Numbered from the stretch's first letter, positions 10,001 through 20,633 are shown. The stretch is 64,000 nt of DNA from JANXUC01 sp043782485 (GCA_043782485.1 JAYWAL010000041.1:1-64000), one strand, 5' to 3'. Translations and numbers: made by a program. The notes: generated by a model from the letters alone, not told the origin.

Positions 10001-10350
10001 ACCTGGCCTACGACAAGGCCCGCCGCCGCTACGGCATTCTCAGTCGGGAACATCTCTACGAAGCCATTGTCGAAGGCGCGGCCAAACGCCTCCGCCCCAA
10101 GTTCATGACTTTCGCCACCATGTGCCTGGGGCTGGTCCCGGTCCTCTGGTCGACCGGCACTGGTTCGGAAATCATGAAGCGCATCGCCGCCCCCATGGTC
10201 GGCGGCATCCTCACATCCTTCGCCCTGGAACTCCTCGTCTACCCGGCCATTTACGCCGTCTGGCGCGAACGCGGTGTGACCAGCCTACCCGCCCAAACAG
10301 TCAACAAGGAAATAACAGAAGTCCGCATGCCGCTTTCTCTCACTCGATAG
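7051..10350 (+). CDS. cusA: Heavy-metal efflux RND pump, CusA/CzcA family
   Basis: 1099 aa inner-membrane proton antiporter. It starts MINRIIDISARNKVVVLAMVL, the usual first TM of HME-RND pumps. TM4, around residues 396-411, reads AIACGGLVDAAIVVVEQ, close to the Cu/Ag-type (HME4) pattern with the proton-relay Asp and Glu, and unlike the Zn/Co/Cd-type DFG-DG pattern. The C-terminal half carries EIMKRIAAPMVGGILTSF, typical of CusA. Two large periplasmic loops are present. It is directly downstream of cusB with a good ribosome site (GGAGCCTGGA). No cusC outer-membrane channel and no metal sensor are in the window, so the pump must share an OM channel encoded elsewhere. Cu(I)/Ag(I) as substrate is inferred from the TM4 motif. 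Confidence 0.92.
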   Translation: MINRIIDISARNKVVVLAMVLAGCLWGIWSMTHLPLDATPDLSETQVIVVSRWDRSPDIVEDQITYPIISAMTGAPKVKAVRGISDFGYSFVYVIFEEGTDIYWARSRTLEYLSGVRERLPEGAKAEIGPDATGLGWVFQYVLQDKSGQHSLAELRSYQEWYLKYYLKAVPGVSEVATVGGFTQQYQVNVDPNRLRSYGIPISRVAEAVRGSNNESGARLLEFGGAEYMIRGRGYVHSVQDLENTVLSSVKGAPIRVKDVGEVVLGPDIRRGAADLDGTGEAVSGIVIMREGSNALDVIDRVKARLHEIQPGLPSGVSVLPVYDRSDLIRRSISSARLTVIEVVATVILIILIFLWHFPSAVIPLVTIPVAILLAFIPLSLAGVSINIMSLAGIAIACGGLVDAAIVVVEQTHKKLEAAQRSGQPFRYEEVILQAVKEVGGPTFFALLVIAVAFLPVLVLEGPEGKLFKPLAYTKNFAMLAAAVLCVTLDPVLRLLLVQKPGGSASPGWLSRTWHSLLGGPIRSEEDHPITGPMIRLYDPIVRWTLRHKMQVIAGAVLLVLVTLPLVWKLGSEFMPPLDEGAILYMPTTMPGISIAESQKLLRATDAVLKGFPEVDHVLGKTGRSDSATDPAPLSMLETVIVLKPQSEWRSKDVWYSSWAPSFLKPVLRRFTSDHVSFQELIAQMDAALKIPGLSNAWTMPIRGRTQMLSTGLRTPVGLKIQGADLAQIQEIGHQVEGALRAVPGTRNVFAEHASEGYFLDVVWDRDALARYNLSLESAQQALSTAVGGENVSTVIAGRERYPINVRYLRDFRSDLEALGRVLIPVTGDTQVALSELAKLHTLNGPAMIRNENGLLTGYVFVDPGDVAPGTYVEQARRSLDQMRLPAGYSLQWSGEYESIERVHHRLLVVVPLTIAIILFLLYANTRSFVKTAIVVLAVPFSAVGALWMVYLLNYNLSVAVWVGVIALLGVDAETGVFMLLYLDLAYDKARRRYGILSREHLYEAIVEGAAKRLRPKFMTFATMCLGLVPVLWSTGTGSEIMKRIAAPMVGGILTSFALELLVYPAIYAVWRERGVTSLPAQTVNKEITEVRMPLSLTR

Positions 10351-10818
10351 CTAGACCGAGTTTTTAATTTTCACGGCAGCGTTATACCTGTTCACCGCTA
10401 CCACTGCCCATACCATCGAGAACACCACGGAAATCTTCCACATTCCGTCCATCACCGAGCTGTGGTCCAACACTGCGAAAGGATGGCTGGCTGACCCAAA
10501 AGGCAACACCCCAATCGCACTCAAGCCCACAGGAACGCCCACCAGAAACACCAGCATCGCAAGAGCCCCCTTCCGGGTGGCATAAAACAATCCCAGCGGC
10601 CCGAAAAGAAGCGCCAGAATCAAGGCTACGATGTAGCCTTTATAGCGAGGTCCCGTGTACCCCACGAATCCTCCGCCGCCGGCAACGGGACTCGGCGAAC
10701 CGTACGCCGGAGCGTCATAACCCGGCATCGGTGGTGGCACATAGGCTGGAGTTGGATTCGGCGTTACCTCATTTGGACCCGCCTGCGGTCCATGCGGTCC
10801 CCACGGATAATTACCCAT
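10351..10818 (-). CDS. Small Pro-rich membrane protein
   Basis: 155 aa, read on the minus strand and ending base-to-base against the stop of cusA (convergent). Residues 1-55 are Pro/Gly/Tyr-rich (MGNYPWGPHGPQ, YVPPPMPGYDAP). Three hydrophobic segments follow (YIVALILALLFGPLGLFYA, AMLVFLVGVPVGLSAIGVLPF, ISVVFSMVWAVVAVNRY). This Pro-rich-head/TM layout resembles TM2- or DUF4870-like small membrane proteins, whose function is not established. A GGAG ribosome site lies upstream of the ATG. Confidence 0.7.
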   Translation of the reverse strand: MGNYPWGPHGPQAGPNEVTPNPTPAYVPPPMPGYDAPAYGSPSPVAGGGGFVGYTGPRYKGYIVALILALLFGPLGLFYATRKGALAMLVFLVGVPVGLSAIGVLPFGSASHPFAVLDHSSVMDGMWKISVVFSMVWAVVAVNRYNAAVKIKNSV

Positions 10819-10919
10819 AGACCCTCCTTGGCGGAGATGGTACTTGGGATTGCTCCGCGGCGACTATGCCACTTTTGGGCCTTGCCGCTGAGCTCCCGTG
10901 CTTGCATAATTTCGGTGTT

Positions 10920-12755
10920 ATGCCAATGGCCCATACACGCCCCGGCGAGTCTCTAAACCACGTCAGTCCCCGCCACCGCCTTGTGCAATCGCTTCGCTGG
11001 GCCGCAAGCCTCCTGTTCGCAGGTCTCTCTTTTTCATCGGTCACCGGACAGGAACCTCTCCAATTCAATGTGCCCTACCACTGCGAGGATGGCACCGACA
11101 AGGTCATCACCCGCTGCCAATCCAACGCCCGCGGCGAAGTCTGCGTCTGGCGTGACGAAAAGAACGGCCAAGTCATCGGGGAGCGCTTCAACATCCGCAG
11201 CCAAATGGACGGATGGCTCAAGGTCTGCAAAGTTCAAAGCAAGCCCACCGCCGCCGCGTCCCCCTTGCCATCGGCGCAGCCCACTACCAATGCCGCCTGG
11301 CCAACCGGCACTCTTAACCCACCGTATCTGAACGGTATGCCGACCATCGACAAAGTCAAACGCGAAGTTCAAGGCAAGGACCCCACCGACACCCTGGCCC
11401 GCCAGGTCGCCGTCCTCAATAAGCTGCCCCTGGTTACTCAGCGCTTTCTCATCGCTGACCGCCACCGCCACGACGTCACCCCCGATGAGCAGAAGGTCTG
11501 CGGCCAATACATTCTGGCGGCCCAGCAATTGGAGGAGAGCTACAAAAAAACGCACACCCCCACGGAAGCCAAGGCTTTCTACGGCATCCACAACGATTAC
11601 GAAGAGGACGCCACGTTCTTCCGCGATATGTTCAAGCTCTTTTCCCCCGGGTTCATGGAGGAGTACCGCAAGATGGACCGGTCGGCCAACGAGTGGTACC
11701 AAGCGCATCTCGAAGAAGAAAAGCGTATCGGCCAGGGACCAACCGACGCCCAGATCGCTCAGTCCAAGACCGCCCAGGCCAACAAAGGCAACTCTCCCTT
11801 CGTCCGCAACGACCCCGGCACTTTGGCTGCCCGCCGCTGCGTCGAACTCGGCGGCAGCGACCTTGACTGCGTAGGCAAAGGCCTCTCCACCGGCTTGATG
11901 GACATGCTGGGAATGGGCGGCATGAATTTAGACCCTGCCGCTAAGGCCGTCCGCACTGGACTTGTAGTCGCCGGAGTCTACCAAAGTCAGAACAGCGGCC
12001 AAAATGTCGTCTTCTTTCGGTTCGCCGACGACGAGGCCACGCTGTCCAGCTGCGGCAAGCTAGTCGGACAACCGCTTAAATACACCGTCACCCGGCAAGG
12101 CCCGTCGCTGTTGATTCAATTCGCTAACACCCCTAAGCCTTTCACCGCCGCCCTCGGGCCCGACGGCAATCTTGTCGGCCCCGGCCCCACCGACGTGCAG
12201 GGACAAATCATCACCGGCTACCGCCACTACACCGCCTACAAGCGCCGCGTCAGCGACAACACCATCGTTCAAGGCAGCCAACACGACGTTGCCGAACCCA
12301 TTTACGCCCCGAAACTCGAGCGCTGCACCATCGGCCCCCTGCGCTCTACCGGCCCAGTTCCTTCCGCCGATCTACTCCCCGCGCTGACCTCAATTATGAC
12401 CGGGGACAATTCCAAAATAAAAACCATCCCAGCCGGCCCGCGTATGTCCGGCACCTACCAGAACCCCGGCGGTCTGAAAATCCAGTTCGCCTCCGAAGCC
12501 GCCGTAATCGATTGCGGCGAAGCCCACGTAGCCTCTACCTACAACGTGACGAACGATGCCACAGCCCTCCGCATCACCCTCAACAAACCCGGCGGCCCGC
12601 TAACCCTAGCGATGCAACCCAACGGCACCCTAACCGGCCCCGCCACCACAGACGTCGAAGGCCGCGTAGTCAGCGGCTCCACCAACGACGGCATCACTTT
12701 CGCCCCTCGCCACGCCCAATGCCCAGTCGGCACCCTCACCGCGCACAGCGGTTAA
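10920..12755 (+). CDS. Large secreted protein of unknown function
   Basis: About 611 aa from the ATG at 10920; an in-frame ATG at 10926 is equally possible, and one at 10866 would add an unlikely tail before the signal peptide. The signal peptide ends near LSFSSVTGQ. The N-terminal ~90 residues contain paired Cys (YHCEDGTDKVITRCQSN, GEVCVW). The middle is charged and helical. Two similar C-terminal beta units (YQSQNSGQNVVFFRFADD... and YQNPGGLKIQFASEA..., each ending GPxTTDVxGRVVSG-like) form an internal repeat and carry further Cys. No family is recognised. Upstream it is divergent from the 10818 membrane-protein gene. Confidence 0.65.
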   Translation: MPMAHTRPGESLNHVSPRHRLVQSLRWAASLLFAGLSFSSVTGQEPLQFNVPYHCEDGTDKVITRCQSNARGEVCVWRDEKNGQVIGERFNIRSQMDGWLKVCKVQSKPTAAASPLPSAQPTTNAAWPTGTLNPPYLNGMPTIDKVKREVQGKDPTDTLARQVAVLNKLPLVTQRFLIADRHRHDVTPDEQKVCGQYILAAQQLEESYKKTHTPTEAKAFYGIHNDYEEDATFFRDMFKLFSPGFMEEYRKMDRSANEWYQAHLEEEKRIGQGPTDAQIAQSKTAQANKGNSPFVRNDPGTLAARRCVELGGSDLDCVGKGLSTGLMDMLGMGGMNLDPAAKAVRTGLVVAGVYQSQNSGQNVVFFRFADDEATLSSCGKLVGQPLKYTVTRQGPSLLIQFANTPKPFTAALGPDGNLVGPGPTDVQGQIITGYRHYTAYKRRVSDNTIVQGSQHDVAEPIYAPKLERCTIGPLRSTGPVPSADLLPALTSIMTGDNSKIKTIPAGPRMSGTYQNPGGLKIQFASEAAVIDCGEAHVASTYNVTNDATALRITLNKPGGPLTLAMQPNGTLTGPATTDVEGRVVSGSTNDGITFAPRHAQCPVGTLTAHSG

Positions 12756-12911
12756 AATCTCATCAGAAGTCGAGTTGCCGAGGGAAGCCCTGATTGGCTT
12801 GCGTGGATCGTTTCTCAGACGTGCGGTCTATTGAGCAGCCCCACCTGACAACCCACCCCACCCTAAGGCATAATTCTCCCCAAGGAAAACTCCGCAGGAG
12901 AACACAACTCA

Positions 12912-14708
<1,797 letters not shown>

Positions 14709-14825
14709 CAAGCAGCGCCAATGCAGGCACGGGCGTCCTCGCCCGCGCAATCCGGAAATTGGACCGCTTGCACTCCAGCGTTCCACCCTTCCAGAGCACC
14801 CAGCGCAATGGTACGATAACCCTAT

Positions 14826-14911
14826 GCGGGGCTGGTGGAATTGGCAGACACAGCAGCCTTAGGAGCTGCCGCCGCAAGGCATTGCAGGTTCAAGTCCTGT
14901 GCCCCGCACCA
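14826..14911 (+). tRNA. tRNA-Leu (anticodon TAG)
   Basis: The acceptor stem GCGGGGC/GCCCCGC with discriminator A and an encoded CCA closes an 86-nt class II tRNA. The D-arm begins TGGTGGAATTGGC, the anticodon stem GCAGC/GCTGC encloses the loop CTTAGGA (anticodon TAG, reading CUA), a long variable arm follows, and the T-loop is TTCAAGT. Confidence 0.95.
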
Positions 14912-14978
14912 TCCCTTCCCAGCCTGAAAGCCAGCGTTCTCGAGAGCATCTCCGCAAATTCTTGTAGCGCCATCCCCC

Positions 14979-14992
14979 AGTAAACGTTTACT
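14979..14992. promoter_or_regulatory. LacI-family operator upstream of the arabinofuranosidase gene
   Basis: AGTAAACGTTTACT is a perfect 14-bp palindrome centred on CG, the standard layout of LacI/GalR-family operators. It sits 52 bp before the 15045 ATG. The same motif with one mismatch lies upstream of the ribulokinase gene (20325-20338), which suggests one sugar-responsive regulator controls both ends of the cluster. Confidence 0.6.
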
Positions 14993-15044
14993 ATGTGCGG
15001 GTTCCTTTTGCTCCCACTTTCCACGACGAATCAGGAGAATCGCT

Positions 15045-16655
15045 ATGTCCTCATCCCGCCGCCGTTTCTTGCGCCAAGCTGCCAACGCTGGAGTTGCTTT
15101 GTCTGCCGGCTCGTTGCTGGGGAAGGTTGCGTTTGGGCAGACCGGCGCTAGCCCAGCCAGAGTTTACCTGGATGCCCGCCGCAGCATTGCGCCGCTCGAC
15201 CGTAACATCTTTGGATCGTTCCTGGAACACCTGGGCCGCGCGATTTACGAGGGGATTTACGACCCGGCGTCCAAGCTCTCGGACGCCAACGGCTGGCGCA
15301 AGGACGTAATGGACGAAGTGCGTCAAATGCAGGTGCCGCTGATTCGCTATCCCGGCGGAAATTTTGTTTCCAGCTACAACTGGCTCGACGGCGTCGGCCC
15401 GAAGCAGGACCGTCCCCGCGTTCTCGACAAGGCATGGAACGCCACGAACACCAACCAAATCGGCACCAACGAGTTCATGACCTGGTGCAAAGCCGTCGGC
15501 ACCGAGCCGCTGATGGGTCTCAATTTCGGAACTGGCTCAGCCGAAGACGCCGCCAATCTCGTCGAATACTGCAACCTGGAAAAAGGCACCAAGTGGAGCG
15601 ACCTGCGCCGCAAGCATGGCGTCGCTGAGCCCTACAAAATCAAGCGTTGGTGCCTGGGCAATGAAATGGATGGCCCCTGGCAGGTCGGCCACATGACAGC
15701 CTCAGAATACGGCTACAAGGCACAAGACGCCGCCCGGCAAATGCACTACATTGACCCATCGCTGCAACTGATTGCTTGCGGATCGAGCGGCCCCGGCATG
15801 CCCAGCTATCTGGAATGGGACAGGGAAGTCCTCGAGCAGTGCTACGAGTATGTGGATGCGTTGTCCCTGCACCGCTATGTCGGGAACACCACGGATGAAA
15901 CCGGCAACGACAGCGCAAAGTTCGTGGCCATGAACCTGAGCATGGAGAAACAAATCCACGAAACGCTGGCGGTGTGCGATCTAGTGCAAGGCCATAAGCG
16001 CTCTCCGAAGCAGCTTTGGCTTTCGTTCGATGAATGGAACGTATGGTACCGCGCCCGCAGCGGTGATGCCTTGCGCGGACACGGCGAAGAGGCACCCCAT
16101 CTCCTGGAGGAAATCTACAACCTCGAAGACGGGCTGCTCGTCGGCGGCTTCCTCAACACTCTGATGCGCAACGCTGATCGCGTTAAGATCGCGTGCCTGG
16201 CGCAGTTGATCAACGTCATCGCCCCAATCATGACCAACCCGAACGGGATGCTCAAGCAGACCATCTATTATCCTTATTTGTGGGCGCTGCAAATGGCCCG
16301 CGGCAAGGTACTCAATCTGCTCGTTGAATCGCCGAGCTACGAGGTTGCGGGCATGGGGCAAGTTCCATATCTGGATTGCGTGGCCACCGCATCGGACGAC
16401 GGCAAAACCGCGTTATTCGTGCTCAATCGCGACCTGGCGAAAGCCCACACGGTTGAGTTGAACTGGGAAGACAAGGCTCCAGGCAGCGTACTCACTTCAA
16501 CCACGCTCACAGGCAGCGATCTCAAAGCATTCAATACCTTCGACGCTCCCACCCGGGTAGCGCCGCAGCCGTTCGACAAGCCCACCACGGCCAACGGACG
16601 CACCAAGTTCGAAGTCCCAGCGCGCTCGTACACCGTAATTCAATGGGGCGCGTAA
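15045..16655 (+). CDS. abfA: GH51 alpha-L-arabinofuranosidase, Tat-exported
   Basis: 536 aa. The N-terminus SSSRRRFLRQAANAG...LAGSLLG is a twin-arginine-type signal. The catalytic (beta/alpha)8 barrel shows the GH51 marks FGSFLEHLGRAIYEGIYD, RYPGGNFVSSYNW, the acid/base Glu207 in GNEMDGPW and the nucleophile Glu330 in LSFDEWNVWY. A C-terminal beta-sandwich follows, ending in ARSYTVIQW. It releases arabinose from arabinan or arabinoxylan side chains. AGGAGA precedes the ATG. A LacI-type operator lies 52 bp upstream. A second GH51 gene and ribulokinase follow, making this an arabinose-use cluster. Confidence 0.93.
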   Translation: MSSSRRRFLRQAANAGVALSAGSLLGKVAFGQTGASPARVYLDARRSIAPLDRNIFGSFLEHLGRAIYEGIYDPASKLSDANGWRKDVMDEVRQMQVPLIRYPGGNFVSSYNWLDGVGPKQDRPRVLDKAWNATNTNQIGTNEFMTWCKAVGTEPLMGLNFGTGSAEDAANLVEYCNLEKGTKWSDLRRKHGVAEPYKIKRWCLGNEMDGPWQVGHMTASEYGYKAQDAARQMHYIDPSLQLIACGSSGPGMPSYLEWDREVLEQCYEYVDALSLHRYVGNTTDETGNDSAKFVAMNLSMEKQIHETLAVCDLVQGHKRSPKQLWLSFDEWNVWYRARSGDALRGHGEEAPHLLEEIYNLEDGLLVGGFLNTLMRNADRVKIACLAQLINVIAPIMTNPNGMLKQTIYYPYLWALQMARGKVLNLLVESPSYEVAGMGQVPYLDCVATASDDGKTALFVLNRDLAKAHTVELNWEDKAPGSVLTSTTLTGSDLKAFNTFDAPTRVAPQPFDKPTTANGRTKFEVPARSYTVIQWGA

Positions 16656-16667
16656 GTGCACAAGCCG

Positions 16668-16705
16668 CGGGTGCCCCGTCCTTGCCGCGGCAGCGGCAGG
16701 GCGGG
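16668..16705. repeat. REP-like palindrome, family A
   Basis: GGGTGCCCCGTCCTTGCCGC followed by GCGGCAGGGCGGGG forms an imperfect hairpin between the two GH51 genes. It is one of at least eight copies in the window (also near 18408, 29826, 39420, 54500, 56358, 57031 and 59951). Confidence 0.7.
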
Positions 16706-16725
16706 GATGTAACGAGAGGGAATCC

Positions 16726-18375
16726 ATGATCAGCCGCAGACAATTCCTCAGCAACACGGCAATAGGCACCGGAGCACTCCTCGTCGCTCGCGCCGCGCTC
16801 GCGCAAACGCCTGCCGATTCGCGCATCGAAATCCTCCTTGACGAGCCGCTCGGCACCATCTCGCCCAACATTTATGGCCACTTCACCGAGCACCTCGGCG
16901 GCGTCATTTACGACGGCGTGTGGGTCGGTCGCGACTCGAAAATTCCCAACATCGACGGTATCCGGAAAGATCTCGTCGACCACATGCGCAAAATCAAAGC
17001 CCCTGTCATCCGCTATCCCGGCGGTTGCTTTGCAGACAGCTACGATTGGCGCGACGGCGTGGGACCCGCCGACAAGCGCCCGCGACGCACCAATTTCTGG
17101 AGTGACATTGAAACTCCGGCCTCGCCAGCCACCCACAAGTACGAACCAAATCAATTTGGAACCAATGAATTCGTCCACTTCTGCAAGCTCGTCGGTAGCC
17201 AGCCGTATTTGGCTGCCAATGTCCGCAGCCTGCCTGCCGCCGAATTTTATCGCTGGGTCGAGTACTGCAATGCCCCCGCCAATAGCACCACGCTCGCCGA
17301 AATGCGTGCCGCCGCCGGCTACGCCGATCCGTTCCATGTTAAGTATTGGGGCGTCGGTAACGAGTCCTGGGGATGCGGCGGCAACTTCACCGCGCAGGAG
17401 TATGCCGTCGAATTCCGCCGCTACGCCACCTGGGTGCCCCGCTTTGGCGAAGATCTCGCTTTCATCGCCTCCGGCCCCAGCGATGCCAGCTACGACTGGA
17501 CTCGCGGCTTTCTCGATGAAATTGTCCGCAAGGACCCGGACCAACTCCGTTCCATTTACGGACTTGCTTTGCACTACTATACCTGGAACCTCAGCCGAGG
17601 CCGCACCAAGGACTGGGACGCTGGAAAGGGCGACGCCCTCAAGTTCGATGCCGTTGACTGGTATGAACTCCTGCGCGAAGGCCAGGTCATGGAGTCGCTC
17701 ATTAACGGCCACTGGCAGGTCATGGGTGAATTCGACCGCGGCCACCACACCAAGCTCGTCATCGACGAATGGGGTCCGTGGTACCGCCCGGGCAGCGAGC
17801 AGACGCCCAGTGACATTCTGGAACAAACGCCCACGCTTCGCGACGCCGTCTTCAGCGCTATGACTCTCGACCTTTTCCACCAGCATCCGGAAAAAATCGC
17901 CATGGCCAACTGCGCGCAGCTCATCAACTGCCTCAATAGTCTCTACCTAGCTCACGAAGATAATTTCTGCATCACCCCCGTCGGCCACGTGTTCGATATG
18001 TATTCCGCTCACCAGGGTGCGCAATCGCTCCGTACGATTTTCTCCACGCCGGATATCCACTACGACCGCGACGGCAAGCCAGCATCGTTTTGGGGATTGA
18101 AAGGCTCGGCTTCGCTGCGCGATAAGACTCTGATCCTCACCGTCGTGAATTCACACGTCAGCGAACCGCGCGAAACGGAAATCGGAATTCGCGGCGCCGT
18201 GATTGAGTCCGCCACCGCCACCGTGCTCAGCGGCAGCGACATCCACGCCCACAATTCCTTCGCTCAAAAAGATGCCATCCATCCGGAATCGAAAGAACTA
18301 TCGCTCAAGGGGCGGAACCCGACCTATACGTTTGCTCCCGCTTCAGTGACGAAGTTGGTTCTTCGATTGGTCTAG
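16726..18375 (+). CDS. Second GH51 alpha-L-arabinofuranosidase, Tat-exported
   Basis: 549 aa. It opens MISRRQFLSNTAIGTGALLVARAALAQ, a Tat-type signal ending at AQT. GH51 motifs: YGHFTEHLGGVIYDGVW, RYPGGCFADSYDWRDG, the acid/base Glu213 in GNESWGCGG and the nucleophile Glu348 in VIDEWGPWY. The motifs differ from those of the upstream enzyme (GCFADSYDW against GNFVSSYNW), so it is a diverged paralogue, probably with different linkage or polymer preference, rather than a recent duplicate. A GAGAGGGAATCC leader precedes the ATG. It is separated from the first gene by 70 bp containing a REP-like palindrome. Confidence 0.92.
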   Translation: MISRRQFLSNTAIGTGALLVARAALAQTPADSRIEILLDEPLGTISPNIYGHFTEHLGGVIYDGVWVGRDSKIPNIDGIRKDLVDHMRKIKAPVIRYPGGCFADSYDWRDGVGPADKRPRRTNFWSDIETPASPATHKYEPNQFGTNEFVHFCKLVGSQPYLAANVRSLPAAEFYRWVEYCNAPANSTTLAEMRAAAGYADPFHVKYWGVGNESWGCGGNFTAQEYAVEFRRYATWVPRFGEDLAFIASGPSDASYDWTRGFLDEIVRKDPDQLRSIYGLALHYYTWNLSRGRTKDWDAGKGDALKFDAVDWYELLREGQVMESLINGHWQVMGEFDRGHHTKLVIDEWGPWYRPGSEQTPSDILEQTPTLRDAVFSAMTLDLFHQHPEKIAMANCAQLINCLNSLYLAHEDNFCITPVGHVFDMYSAHQGAQSLRTIFSTPDIHYDRDGKPASFWGLKGSASLRDKTLILTVVNSHVSEPRETEIGIRGAVIESATATVLSGSDIHAHNSFAQKDAIHPESKELSLKGRNPTYTFAPASVTKLVLRLV

Positions 18376-18407
18376 CTAGGGCTTCGTATCAGGACAATCC
18401 AGAAAAC

Positions 18408-18660
18408 GGGTGCCCCGTCCTTGTCGCGTTCCTCAGCGACAGGGCGGAGATGGTTCTAAGCTCGCGTGGGGACGTCCGCCCTCGGCCGTCCAGCGAGCTA
18501 GAGTTCCGCTCCAGCTTTTGGGCGGCGCAGCGCTTCAGCGTTGCGATTACAGCTCGTGGAACTATGACTTCAGTCGCCGAGGCCGAGTTTCGTATCAGGG
18601 CACCGCTTCAGCGGTGCCGAAAGTCCATGAAATGGAACGCGCCTTCAGGCGCTGCATTGT
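18408..18660. repeat. Repeat-filled gap: family A palindrome plus 'TTCAGCGGTGCC' hairpins
   Basis: Between the convergent arabinofuranosidase and ribulokinase genes lies a family A palindrome (18408-18449), then short elements of the type CGTATCAGGGCACCGCTTCA / GCGGTGCC that fold into a second hairpin family. The surrounding text GCTTTTGGGCGGCGCAGC also recurs near 29910, 39240, 47430 and 58440. No gene is seen here. Confidence 0.65.
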
Positions 18661-18685
18661 GAAACCTGAGCTTAACCGCGAGTTA

Positions 18686-20278
18686 TTAGGACGACACAAC
18701 CGCCGACGCCTGATTCACGTCCGCCGCCAACCGAATCAACTTCGGCAAAACATCCCCAAACGGTGACTCTCCCGCCGTTCCCAAAGCAAAATACAAGTTC
18801 CGGTAAAGCGGAAACATCTCATCATAAACGCCGGCCTCCGAAGCCTGTGGCTCAAACACTTTGTGCGAGGGGCAAATCGCCTGCTGCGCCTCTTCCACAG
18901 TTTTGAAGATCCCCGCCGCCAGGAAAGCAAAGATCGCCGAACCCAATCCAACCACGTTGCCATCCGGCACCAGCACCGGACGCTTCAGTACATTCCCATA
19001 CACCTGATTCAAAACGTTGTTCTTCTGCGGGATCCCGCCAGCGTTAATCACGCGCCGAATCGTCACGCCATGCTCGGTCATGCGGTCCAGAATCACGCGA
19101 GTATGGAACGCCGTGCCCTCAATGGCCGCAAATAGCTCGTCCTGAGCGGTGCTCTGCAAAGACCACCCCAGCGTCACGCCTCGTAGATTTGGATTCACCA
19201 GCACCGTGCGGTCGCCGTTGTCCCACGTCATGCGCAGCAGACCGGTTTGCCCCGCGCGGTAGTCCTTCAATCCACGCCCCAGCGCTTCCACGGTGACACC
19301 CGCACGCCCCGCGATAGCGCCAAAAATATCCCCCACCGCGGAAAGCCCGGCCTCAATGCCGGTCCGTCCAGGATGCACACTACCTTGCACCACGCCGCAA
19401 ACTCCCGGCACCAGATTCACCGACGGAGTAATTCCAATAATGCAAGTCGACGTCCCAACCACGTTCACCATGTCGTCCGTGCGGCATCCCGCGCCAATCG
19501 CATCCCAATGCGCGTCAAACGCTCCCACCGGAATTGGAATTCCAGCCTTCAACCCAAGCTGCTCCGCCCAATGCGGCGACAGCGTTCCCGCAATTTGGTC
19601 CGAAGTCGCGTACTCGCCATCCAGTTTCTCGCGCACACCCGCCAGCAGGGAATCGACGGTGGTTAAAAACTTCTCCGACGGCAACCCGCCCAGCTGCCGG
19701 TTCCACAGCCACTTATGTCCCATAGCGCAAACACTACGCTTCACCTTCTTCGGATCGGTGATGCCGCATAGTGTAGCCGCCACCATATCGCAATGCTCGA
19801 ACGCCGAGGCAAACACCGCCCCCTTCTCCGGATTGTGCCGCAGCCAGTGCAGCAGCTTCGAAAATCCCCATTCGGAGGAGTAAATCCCTCCACACCACTG
19901 GATGGCCTCCAGGCCCTCTCGATGCGCCGCCTCGGTAATTTCCCCCGCCTCGCCTTTCGCGCGGTGGTCGCACCAAAGGTAGTAGTCGTCCAGCGGCTGC
20001 ATACTCTTATCGACAGCAACGACGGACGAGCCAGTCGTATCGAGAGCGATGGCTGCGATCTGGTCGCCAGCCACGCCCGTCTTCTTCAGCACAGCCCGCG
20101 TCGCTTCGGCCAACGCACGCATGTGGTCGGCGTGTGACTGCGTGGCAAACTCAGGGTCCTTGGCCGAGCGGTGCAGTGGATACTCCGCAACCGCCGACTC
20201 CAGCAACCCCTTGGCACTATCCACCACCGAGGCGCGCACGCTCAAGGTTCCAAAATCTACGCCGATAACGACCGCCAT
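18686..20278 (-). CDS. araB: Ribulokinase (FGGY kinase)
   Basis: 530 aa, read on the minus strand. I chose the ATG at 20278 because GGGGAG lies 8-9 nt upstream and the protein then begins exactly with the first phosphate-binding segment MAVVIGVDFGTLSVRA; an extension to 20311 is less likely. Other AraB marks are IALDTTGSSVVAVD, YYLWCDHRAKGEA, GAFDAHWDAIGAGC and NAGGIPQKNNVLNQ (the ribulokinase version of the FGGY signature). It phosphorylates L-ribulose to ribulose-5-phosphate after arabinose isomerisation. AraA and AraD are not in the window. A LacI-type operator lies 47 bp upstream. Confidence 0.93.
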   Translation of the reverse strand: MAVVIGVDFGTLSVRASVVDSAKGLLESAVAEYPLHRSAKDPEFATQSHADHMRALAEATRAVLKKTGVAGDQIAAIALDTTGSSVVAVDKSMQPLDDYYLWCDHRAKGEAGEITEAAHREGLEAIQWCGGIYSSEWGFSKLLHWLRHNPEKGAVFASAFEHCDMVAATLCGITDPKKVKRSVCAMGHKWLWNRQLGGLPSEKFLTTVDSLLAGVREKLDGEYATSDQIAGTLSPHWAEQLGLKAGIPIPVGAFDAHWDAIGAGCRTDDMVNVVGTSTCIIGITPSVNLVPGVCGVVQGSVHPGRTGIEAGLSAVGDIFGAIAGRAGVTVEALGRGLKDYRAGQTGLLRMTWDNGDRTVLVNPNLRGVTLGWSLQSTAQDELFAAIEGTAFHTRVILDRMTEHGVTIRRVINAGGIPQKNNVLNQVYGNVLKRPVLVPDGNVVGLGSAIFAFLAAGIFKTVEEAQQAICPSHKVFEPQASEAGVYDEMFPLYRNLYFALGTAGESPFGDVLPKLIRLAADVNQASAVVSS

Positions 20279-20324
20279 AACACGCTCCCCGATATGAACG
20301 GACACGAACACAAACGACCATCAC

Positions 20325-20338
20325 AGTAAACGTTTTCT
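20325..20338. promoter_or_regulatory. LacI-family operator upstream of araB
   Basis: AGTAAACGTTTTCT differs by one base from the perfect palindrome at 14979-14992. It lies 47 bp before the araB start. The rest of the 20279-20633 divergent gap holds a possible -10 box (TATAAT, 20555-20560) for the rightward gene with a poor -35, and otherwise nothing recognisable. Confidence 0.55.
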
Positions 20339-20633
20339 TCCTCAGCCGTCAACGCCCTCCTGCCCCCACGCTCGACGGGACCGACCTATATGACCCGCCC
20401 AATTCGCCAACAATTTACCCTTATTAACCAATAAAATGCACACGATTCCCCATCCAGCCGGACGAAACCCTTCTCCATCCGTCGCAGGCCTGCAAAACCA
20501 CATGAAAACTCGATAAATCCTTCAAACTTCGGCTGCAATCCGTGCGAATCCAGTTATAATCGCGATCAGTTTTCGCCGACTCGTCCAGCCATTCCAGTTG
20601 CTCCAGCGCCGGACCTCGGAATCCCCTGAATTC

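Noticed and set aside
16531..17886. 451-codon minus-strand frame opposite the second GH51 gene
   Set aside because: The plus strand has full GH51 motifs; this frame is a GC-rich shadow.
20555..20560. TATAAT box as a full promoter for the GT87 gene
   Set aside because: No acceptable -35 hexamer at 16-18 bp spacing; mentioned but not called as a promoter.
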